Source: Streptomyces sp. NBC_01142
GTDB taxonomy: Bacteria > Actinomycetota > Actinomycetes > Streptomycetales > Streptomycetaceae
Direction of reading: 5' to 3'
Length of the DNA: 64,000 nt
Assembly: GCF_026341125.1 (NCBI RefSeq)
Contig: NZ_JAPEOR010000004.1
Coordinates: 170,513 to 234,512, forward strand
Shown piece by piece: positions 27,101 to 34,800 of the stretch. Made by a program: the position numbers and the translations under genes. The notes below the pieces were generated by a model. That model was not told the DNA's origin and did not search any database. It was given only the letters and a program-made list of their open reading frames with translations. Every line of letters begins with the position of its first letter. Position 1 is the first letter of the stretch.

Positions 27101-28853
27101 CCTCCAATCGAGCCGTGCTCACGCTACTGACCGCGGGCACGTTCGCTGGCCCGTGTCCCTCGACGTCGCGCACCGCGCTGCCGCCGTCACCCAGCCAGGA
27201 GAACAGGACGCACTCTCGACCGTGTTCGTCGCTCCAGAGACCGCCACCGAGCGCCAGATCACCGTCGTGTGGGAGGAGACCCTCGGTGTCCAGCCCATCG
27301 GTGCCTTGGACGACCTGTTTGCCCTGGGCTGCGACTCACTCACCGCGGCGGTGATCTGCGTCCGACTGCACGGGGCCGGCGTACACCTCGCCATCGGGGA
27401 CCTGCTGCATCAGCCCACCGTTCGGGGCTGCGCCCGCCTGTCGCGCCCCATTGAGCCGGCCCCCGCGGCCCCCGCTGACGTGGGTGAGCAGGCGGTCCCG
27501 TCCCTGGGACAGGCGCGGATCTGGGCCGCCGAGCACATCCAGGTGCACGGCAACAGCCAGATCATCCCCACTGCCCACCACATCACCGGGCCCCTAGACA
27601 CCGGCCGTCTTCGCCATGCGTTTCAGACCGTCGTGGCACGGCATCCGGCGCTGCGCACCGCGCTAGACGGCAGCGACGGACGCCTCCGCTGCCACCTGAT
27701 GCCGCCCAGCACTTTCAACCTCGAGTTCGGGGACCTCACGGCCCACTCGGCAGCCGGGTGCGACGCGGCGGCCGAGAAGGCCGCGCGCGCATTCTTCGCG
27801 GCGCGGTTCGACCTCCAGGCGGGGCCGATGCTGCGGGCTGCCGTGCTCCGCCTGGCGCCCGATGACCACCTCCTCCTGATGGCAGCGCATCACAGCGCCT
27901 GCGACGGCTGGTCCATGGACGTTCTGCACCGGGACCTCAGTGCCACCTACGCCGCCCCCGACGCACTGGAGACCGCGACGCCGGCACCGTTCGCGGATTA
28001 CCAAAGGTCCCTGGCCGACCGCATCGATCGGGGCGACTTCCGCGCGGCCGTCGAGAAGATCCACCACACCCTCGGACCGCTCCCAACCACGCCGGTGGGA
28101 CCAGTACTCGCGCTCCCGCACGAGACGGTCCCGGCGCCGCATCATGTGCGGTTCGCCCTGGACCTGCCGCTGACCCAACGCGTACGCGCCGCCGCCCAAA
28201 GCCGTGCGACCACGCCGTTCCATCTCTACCTGGCCGCCTACCAGCTACTCCTGGCTGCGGCGAGTGACGCCACGACGCTGATCAGCGGCAGCCCCGTGGC
28301 CAACCGGCAGGACCCGGCCTACACGGGCACGGTCGGCTTCTTCACGAACCTGGTGCCCATCCGCACCGGCATCGACTGGTCCTCCCACCTCGGCGCCCAC
28401 CTCACGGCGGCGATCGGCGCCAGCACGCGCGCACTGCGCCATTCCGAGGTGCCGTACGGGCTGCTCACCCAAGCCCACCCGGCCTCGGGCGGCCTGTTCG
28501 ACAACCTCTTCACGCTGCAGCCGCCTCCGTCCCACCCCCTCACCCTGCATAACTGCCGGGTCACCCCCGTCGAACCCGCACAGTGGCCGCAGCCCTACCC
28601 GCTGATGCTCGACCTCCAAGAGCACCCCGAGGGTGCGAGTGCCCTTCTGCGCATCGACGCCCAGACTCACGGGCCCGACCGTGCCGACTGGTTCACCGAG
28701 GCCTACCCGCTCGTCCTTCACGCCGTCAGTTCCCGGCCTGGCCTGCCCCTGGACCACCTGCGCGCCGCCCTGCGTCCGCCTCACCCCGCTCCGCCTCAGC
28801 TGGCCCGGCGTCTGCCCGACCTGAACGGACAGGAGACCACCCGAGATGTCTGA
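24105..28853 (+). CDS. NRPS-type protein 1: FkbM methyltransferase - FkbH - PCP - C
   Basis: 1582 residues. After an unusual 300-residue N-terminus comes an FkbM-type SAM methyltransferase (VILDVGANIGIFTLFAA at about 340, HAFEPVPAVAD). Then an FkbH module: HAD-like ALVVDADNTLWGGVCG (about 645), FIDDSPAERTEV and a GNAT-like half (TRTTQFNLLLRRH). Then a PCP (DDLFALGCDSLTAA, Ser at about 1077) and a condensation domain with HHSACDGWS (about 1260). FkbH domains make glyceryl thioesters from 1,3-bisphosphoglycerate and load a carrier, so this may be a glyceryl-type starter, possibly methylated. The GTG at 24105 is chosen for the GGGGGAA just upstream; an ATG at 23985 is possible. Its stop overlaps protein 2. 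Confidence 0.85.
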   Translation: MPTPPLDPAQRRTPGSTGPLVPDSAPSHEAAYVTARRVVCARSSWSAAFGNRDAELLQRTVYAFVLALNSGTETPVVALPATGQTQPLLWSLHIEPARDLLEHTRFWSIRQPQRPSGQLGELRELIDAGTFPGFSFGDGRGPQGRQLPEDLPLRCAAAMTDEGVEWALSAPREHSDEARLEALLQQATTVLTAVCHDPALSLTDLASAVRAASFDIRVITSTSIADLAASLSAWGTTIGLPLRARRIEPEEAHVAEPSPGILEPQRWGANVAVIAPGLDLPAGPETRLAGISSVELAGRLPDGTPIAELNANETRELIDEIIVRAQYLRAGIQIHDSDVILDVGANIGIFTLFAASQASQLQIHAFEPVPAVADVLETNIRAHGLTARVERAALGRHSGQADFTYYPQSSLQSGLYADPAADEEVVRVYARQQTDGRTAIAAALKDQVAEALAPAIHQRTAQPQTLTVPVRRLSEWVREQDIDRINLLKVDVERAEEDVLLGIDPEHWPLIDQVVVEVHDIASRLERMVALLRANGFHTTVEQDALFAGSEIRMLYARRPNQSRTAKPWVTRQIATAAHWAASSTLPVVVTAVPGTADGDMAQARAEAAAHGLAWVDPPADGVPLAWAETLLRRITAPDRPVTKALVVDADNTLWGGVCGEVGPEHVDTSGPYREVQEFLRQQHRAGRALALCSRNNLDDLHAVFAAHPDMPLRLDDFVAVQATWGRKSEAVTVIAEDLGFATESLVFIDDSPAERTEVALQHPAMTVVDIPADPTAIPKALRATWQLALDGTTTEEDRARARLITQEAARRAAADRTPDLAAYLRELDLTVEIAPAATADVDRISQLAARTTQFNLLLRRHTPATVRQLLTGPGTALTVRVHDRFGDYGLVGFAFADADADAGILRVRDFFLSCRALGRNVEWRLLQVLGEQAATTGLSAVELRAASGPRNQPAHAFVRTAHTYFAATSPPIGALLDRARLVRADWREIEAPRPHPPRLQSSRAHATDRGHVRWPVSLDVAHRAAAVTQPGEQDALSTVFVAPETATERQITVVWEETLGVQPIGALDDLFALGCDSLTAAVICVRLHGAGVHLAIGDLLHQPTVRGCARLSRPIEPAPAAPADVGEQAVPSLGQARIWAAEHIQVHGNSQIIPTAHHITGPLDTGRLRHAFQTVVARHPALRTALDGSDGRLRCHLMPPSTFNLEFGDLTAHSAAGCDAAAEKAARAFFAARFDLQAGPMLRAAVLRLAPDDHLLLMAAHHSACDGWSMDVLHRDLSATYAAPDALETATPAPFADYQRSLADRIDRGDFRAAVEKIHHTLGPLPTTPVGPVLALPHETVPAPHHVRFALDLPLTQRVRAAAQSRATTPFHLYLAAYQLLLAAASDATTLISGSPVANRQDPAYTGTVGFFTNLVPIRTGIDWSSHLGAHLTAAIGASTRALRHSEVPYGLLTQAHPASGGLFDNLFTLQPPPSHPLTLHNCRVTPVEPAQWPQPYPLMLDLQEHPEGASALLRIDAQTHGPDRADWFTEAYPLVLHAVSSRPGLPLDHLRAALRPPHPAPPQLARRLPDLNGQETTRDV

Positions 28854-31800
28854 CCTCCACGCCCCCGGGACACTCCCGAGCCGCATGTCCGGGGCCACTC
28901 GCCCCGCGCCCGTCCGCACGATCCTGGAGGCCTTCGACGCCCAGGCCGACCGCACCCCGACCGCCCCGGCGGCCGCGGATGACCGCACCCAGGTCAGCTA
29001 CCGGAATCTTCAGGACACCAGCGCCGCACTGTCCGAGGTCCTGCACGAACGGGGTGTCGCGCCAGGCGACCGAATCGCCGTGTGCACGAGCCGCCGCATC
29101 CCGATGCTGACCGCGCTGCTGGCCGCATGGCGCTGCGGCGCCCACTACGTACCTCTCGATCCCACCTGGCCGCCCGCCCGCATCGACGACCTCCTCGCCG
29201 ATGCCGCACCCCGGCTGCTGATCACCGACGCGGACACCACCGGTCTGCCGACCCCGGCCGGGCTGGCCGAGCTCCGCGCCGACGAGCCGCCCACGGTGAC
29301 CACTTCAACGGCGGGGCTCTCGTCGCGCACCCGGCTCTCCGGCACTGCCTACCTCATCTACACCTCCGGAACGACCGGCCGGCCCAAGGGCGTTCCGATC
29401 ACCCACGGCGCGCTGATGCAGTACTTGACCTGGGCCTCCCACCACTACGACACCGCGGGCGGCACCGGGACCCTGGTCCACTCCTCGATCGGCGCCGACC
29501 TGACCGTCACCGGCCTGCTGCTGCCGCTCATGACCGGGCAGCGCGTCCATCTCGTGCCGTCCGACGACCCGGTAGACGTGGCCCGGACGCTCAGCGAAGC
29601 GCGGGACCTGAGTCCGCTGAAGGTGACCCCCGGCGGACTGAAGCTGCTGACCAAGCTCCTCACCGGCGAGCAACTGGGCCGAGCAGTGCGGCACCTGGTG
29701 GTCGGCGGCGAGCAGCTGACCAGCCATGCCCTGTCGGGGTTGGACGTGCCCGGCCTCACGGTGACCAACGAGTACGGGCCGACCGAGGCCACCGTCGGCT
29801 GCACCGCCTACACCTTCCGCTGCGGCACACCCGTTCCGGACCCGGTGCCCATCGGTCGGCCGGTGTGGAACACCACCGTGGAACTGCGCACCCCGGACAC
29901 CAACGAACCCATCCCGCCCGGCGGTACGGGGGAACTCGTCGTGAACGGGCCCCAAGTGGCCGCCGGATACCAGGACCGGCCCCAGGAGACCGCCGCCCGC
30001 TTCTCCACCGACACGCGGGGTGAGCACGCCTACCGCACCGGTGACCTCGCCCGGATCCGGCCCGACGGCCACCTGGAGGTGCTCGGCCGGATCGACGACC
30101 AGCTGAAGATCCACGGCTACCGCGTGGAACCTGCCGAGATCGAAGCCGTCCTGACCGGTGCCCCGTCCATCGCCGACGCCGCCGTCGTTGCCACCCGCAC
30201 CAACGCGACCGGGACCCCGGTCCTGAGCGCCTTCCTCGTCCCCGCGACCACGGCACAGAAGGACAGCGTCATCGAGGTGGCCCGGACCCTGTGCGAACGG
30301 CAACTGCCCTTCTACGCCCGCCCCGACCACCTGCACGTTCTGGACGCCCTGCCCCTGCAGCCGAGCGGCAAGGTCGACCGCCGCACCCTGGCCCAACCCC
30401 CCAATCCGGACCCAGCCCCCGCCGACCGCGGAGGCCTGCCAGACCACGACGATCCGGTCCTGGGCACCCTCGCCCGGCTGTGGACCGACGTCCTGGGCGA
30501 GCCGCCGCACAGCAAGGAAGCCAACTTCTTCTCCAGCGGTGGCGACTCCCTCAAAGCCGTCCTCTACGCCAGCGCCGTACAGCGGGCCGGCCTGCGCCTG
30601 ACCGTTCACGACGTACTGCACCACCGCACCCTCGGCCGGATTGCGGAGGTTCTCACCACCGCCCAGGCCGTCGACGAGGCCCCGGTTGCCGACGGGCCCG
30701 TTCCGCTCAGTGCCCTGCAGACCGCCGTCCTCACCAGCCGGCCGGTACCCGGGACCTGGACCCTGCGGTACTTGGCCGCGGCGCCGCACCAGAACGTCGA
30801 TCCGATCCGGCTGCAGCAGGCGTACGAAACGGTCGTGCGCCGGCATCCGGCGCTGCGCTCCACCTTCTCCTTCGCGGACAGCGGAGGCTGGTCGGCCCGG
30901 CTCGCCCCGTTCACCGCGCGCGGCATCCACCTCCTGGACCTGAGTGGGCATCAGGCCGGGGACCACGACAAGGTCGTGGACCGCGGCCTGGCCGAGCGCG
31001 AGGGGCACCTCGGCCTGACGAGTCCGCTCGTCGACCTCGTCTTGATCGGCGGTGGGGGCGCGCCCCGGATCGCCTGGATCGTCCACCACCTGGTCGCCGA
31101 CCTCGTCTCTCTGCAGATCCTCACCCACGATCTGTGGCACGCCTACGACCACCCCGCCTCGCACCCGGCGGCGAGCGACGACGGATACGTCCACTGGCTG
31201 AAGTCGGCCCAGCACGTGCCCGAGCTGCCCACCGGGCCGTGGCTCACCGACAGCCCGCGCACCACGGCCTCCCGCCTGGGCCCGGACGTCCGCGACACGC
31301 TGATCACGGCACGGAAAGAGTCCTCACGCCGACCGCTCGCGCTCCTGGCCAGTGCGCTGCTCGCCGCCGTCGCCGAGGTCCGGCCGGACCTGCCCGCCGC
31401 ACTGTGCGTGGAGCTCCACGGGCGTGACCGCGCCGGGCACGACCTCGCCGCCACGGTCGGCTGGCTCACCTCCCTGCACCCCGTGCACGCCGCACGTGCC
31501 TTGCTGGCCGACCCGGCCGCCCTAGTCGGCGCGGTGCACACCCAGCTCGAGAACACCTCCCCGACCTCCCCGGCACCGCATGGGGCGTTGGCACCCCTCG
31601 CCCTGAACTACCTCGGTGAACTTCCGGAAGGGGCGCTGGAGCTGCCGCCCATCGGAGCGGCTGGGCCGCTCTTCGGGCTGGAAGTCGTCTGCTTTACCCA
31701 GCCCGGCGCGCTCCAGATCCGCTGGCGGGCCTGCCCGAGCTGGATGCCCGACGCCACCGTGACCCGCCTTGTCGCGGCCTTCGCCCGCCACGCCGCAGCG

Positions 31801-31881
31801 CTCCCGTCACCGGGCGCCGGCATTGCCACCGCCCACGAACTGGCCGAGATCACCGCTGCCTTCGGAATCGAGGGACCATGA
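28846..31881 (+). CDS. NRPS protein 2: A(Asn) - PCP - epimerisation-type domain
   Basis: 1011 residues. Adenylation cores: YLIYTSGTTGRPKG (about 168), NEYGPTEATVG, YRTGDLARI, GRIDDQLKIHGYR, LQPSGKVDR. Reading the specificity positions gives D-L-T-K-V-G-E-V-G-K, which I know as an Asn-type code. The PCP has FFSSGGDSLKA (about 565). The last 350 residues match an epimerisation domain (TVGWLTSLHPV, ALNYLGEL), but its second-His motif reads HHLVADLVSLQIL where the family has HHLVVDGVSWRIL, so activity is not certain. Likely output: D-Asn (or L-Asn if inactive) on the carrier, joined by the C domain of protein 1. Confidence 0.85.
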   Translation: MSDLHAPGTLPSRMSGATRPAPVRTILEAFDAQADRTPTAPAAADDRTQVSYRNLQDTSAALSEVLHERGVAPGDRIAVCTSRRIPMLTALLAAWRCGAHYVPLDPTWPPARIDDLLADAAPRLLITDADTTGLPTPAGLAELRADEPPTVTTSTAGLSSRTRLSGTAYLIYTSGTTGRPKGVPITHGALMQYLTWASHHYDTAGGTGTLVHSSIGADLTVTGLLLPLMTGQRVHLVPSDDPVDVARTLSEARDLSPLKVTPGGLKLLTKLLTGEQLGRAVRHLVVGGEQLTSHALSGLDVPGLTVTNEYGPTEATVGCTAYTFRCGTPVPDPVPIGRPVWNTTVELRTPDTNEPIPPGGTGELVVNGPQVAAGYQDRPQETAARFSTDTRGEHAYRTGDLARIRPDGHLEVLGRIDDQLKIHGYRVEPAEIEAVLTGAPSIADAAVVATRTNATGTPVLSAFLVPATTAQKDSVIEVARTLCERQLPFYARPDHLHVLDALPLQPSGKVDRRTLAQPPNPDPAPADRGGLPDHDDPVLGTLARLWTDVLGEPPHSKEANFFSSGGDSLKAVLYASAVQRAGLRLTVHDVLHHRTLGRIAEVLTTAQAVDEAPVADGPVPLSALQTAVLTSRPVPGTWTLRYLAAAPHQNVDPIRLQQAYETVVRRHPALRSTFSFADSGGWSARLAPFTARGIHLLDLSGHQAGDHDKVVDRGLAEREGHLGLTSPLVDLVLIGGGGAPRIAWIVHHLVADLVSLQILTHDLWHAYDHPASHPAASDDGYVHWLKSAQHVPELPTGPWLTDSPRTTASRLGPDVRDTLITARKESSRRPLALLASALLAAVAEVRPDLPAALCVELHGRDRAGHDLAATVGWLTSLHPVHAARALLADPAALVGAVHTQLENTSPTSPAPHGALAPLALNYLGELPEGALELPPIGAAGPLFGLEVVCFTQPGALQIRWRACPSWMPDATVTRLVAAFARHAAALPSPGAGIATAHELAEITAAFGIEGP

Positions 31882-34800
31882 GTAACACCGCCTTCAGCGC
31901 GCTCTACCCCACGACGCCCGCGCAACAGGGCTTCCTGCTGGGTACCCTCACCAGCCCCGACACCGCCGTATTCGTCGAGCAGACCGTCTTCCCGCTGACC
32001 GGCCCGCTCGACCTCGCCCGACTGCAGGCCGTGGCCACACAGATGGTCACGGACCACGAGATCCTGCGCACCGCCCTGCTCTGGGACCTCTCTAGTGAGC
32101 CGCGGCAAGTCGTCTGCGCCAGCGCCGAGTTACCCATCGAGCAGTGCGACAGCAGCGGCAAGACCGACACCGAGCAGCGCGCTGACCTCGACTTGCTCCT
32201 CCACCGCCAGCGGTACACCCCCTTCGAACTGCACCGCCCACCGCTGCTGCGCCTGGCCGTCCAACACCTCGACGCCCGACGCCACCAGCTCGTGTGGAGC
32301 CACCACCACGCGATCCTCGACGGCCGCGCCCACCTGCTTCTCGCCACCGAACTCCTGCACCGCTACAACACCCGCTCCTGCCCAGCCCCGCAGCCGCCGT
32401 TCGGCCCGTACGCCGACTGGTTGGCCGGACAGCCCCGCGAGCAGCAACAGGCCCACTGGACCAAGCACCTCGACGGATACCCGGGCTGCGCCCCGCTGCC
32501 GCGCACACCCCCAGCCCAGAGCGCCGACAGGTTCGCCTCGCACACCCGTGACCTGCCCGACACGCTGGTCGCGGACCTCACCGCCTTCACTCAGGTACAC
32601 GGCACCACCGCCTCCGCGGCTCTGGTGGCCTGCTGGAGCCTGATCGCCGCCCGCCAGCGCGACCGGGCGGACACAGCGCTCGGCGTCACCGTCTCCGGGC
32701 GATCCCGCCCCTACCCGGACGCCGCGACCCTCGCGGGCCCGCTGGCCTCGACCGTGCCCCTACGCTGCCCGCCCGACCCGCACGAGAACGTCGGCGCGTG
32801 GATCAGCCGCGTCCACGACGAACTGACCCGCGCCGACCAGCACAGCGGCTGCTCCTCCGCCGACCTGCACACCTGGGGCGGAATTCCCGAAGGACAGAGC
32901 CTGTACGACAACGTCATCGCCATCGCCAACTACCCTCACACGCCCGCACACCCGGCCGACGCGGAGGAGGACGGCGGGCTCCTCGTTCTGGATGCTGCGG
33001 GAATCCAGGCGTACGGCGGCCGCACCCGCCACGCCCTGACCCTGGTCGTGGAGATGACGACCGGACTGCGACTGCGCCTGGTCAACGACCGCTCCCAGAT
33101 CAGCGACGAGCAGGCGGGCGCGGCCCTGGACGTGATGTGCGCCCTGCTCGCCCGGCTGAAGCCCAGCACCCAGGACGAGGTCGGCGACCTCGCCACGTAC
33201 ACCGCGGCCCTCGCGCCGTTCCCCGACGCCCCGCCGCAGCCGACGAGCTCCGGCAGTGCGGCGGAGTACGGCCAGGATCCGGCCCTCACCGTCGTCGTCG
33301 CCCACTTCACCGCACTGCTGGGCCACCCCGCGGAACCCGACACCGACTTCCTCGCCGCCGGCGGGCACTCCCTGCTGGCGCTGCGCCTGGTCACCCGGCT
33401 GCGGACCGCGTTTGCCGTCGACCTCCCCCTCGGCGCCGTCCTCCAGGCGCCCACCCCGCGGGCCCTGGCCCAGCTTCTGCGCAAGCTCGTCCTGGGCGCC
33501 ACCGGCGCCGAGCCTCCCGGCGCGCTGCCCCCGCTGCCCGCGAGCATGGGCGAGAGCAACGAGCCCTTCGCGCTGACCGGCATCCAGCAGGCCTACTGGG
33601 CTGGCCGCCGCGACGACTTCGACCTCGGCGGCGTCGATTCCCACCTGTACGCCGAGGTGGAGATGCCTCACCTCAATGTCGACCGGCTCGCCCGCGTGTG
33701 GCGCACCCTGATCGACCGGCATCCCATGCTTCGCGCCGTGATCACGAAGGACGGGCGGCAGCAGATCCTGCCCACCGTGGCTCCGTACGAGATCCGCACC
33801 CTGGATCTGCGGCAGAGCGCCGACTGCGGGAATCACCTCGAAGCCGCCCGCACCCGGCTGTCCCACCCGCGCCGCGACACCGCCGCCTGGCCGCTCTTCA
33901 CGATCGAAGCCGCCCTCCTGCCCGACGGCGTGACCCGGCTGTTCCTGTCCTTCGACCTCCTCATCGGCGACGCCCTGAGCTGGCAGATCCTCTACCGCGA
34001 AGCCACCGCCCTCTACCGGGACCCGGACACCGAACTGTCGCCGCTCACCATGACGTTCGCGGACTACGTCGCCCACCAGCACACCGTGACGTCCAGCGAC
34101 CGCTACGGCCGCGACCGCGCCCACTGGCGCGCCCGCCTGCCCGAGCTGCCCGCACCGGCACCGCTGCCGGTCCTTCCGACCCACCGCGGCGACGACCATC
34201 CCCGCTTCCACCGCCTGCAGTCCCTGTGGGCGCCCGAGGAGCTCAGGGCACTGCGGGCCGTGGCCGCCGCCCACGGGACAACGCTGTCCGCGCTCCTGCT
34301 TGCCGCATTCAGCGACAGCCTCGGCCGCTTCACCAACACCCGCTCCTTCCTGATCAACGTCACCGTCTACAACCGGCCGCCGATCCACCCGCAGATCAAC
34401 CAGGTCGTCGGCGACTTCACCTCCACCGTTCTGACGAGCGTGGACCTGTCGGGGGCGACGTTCGCCGAGCGGCTGCGCACGCTGCAGCACCAGCTGTGGG
34501 CGGACTTGGACCACAGCACCTACAGCGGCGTCGACGTGCTGCGCGACCTTCGCGGCACCCCCCAGGGGATAGCCGGTGCGCCCGTAGTGTTCACCAGCAC
34601 CCTCGACATGGAGGTGCCCGGGGAGGACCCTGGCCCGTTCCCCGGCCGGATCGTCCACGGCATCGGACAGACCCCGCAGGTCCTGCTCGACTACCAGACC
34701 TACGAGGCCGCCGGCCAGTTGGTGATCAACCTCGACACCCTCGCCCGAGCACTGCCCGAGGGCTTCGTCCAGGCCCTGATGGACGAACACACCGCCGTGC

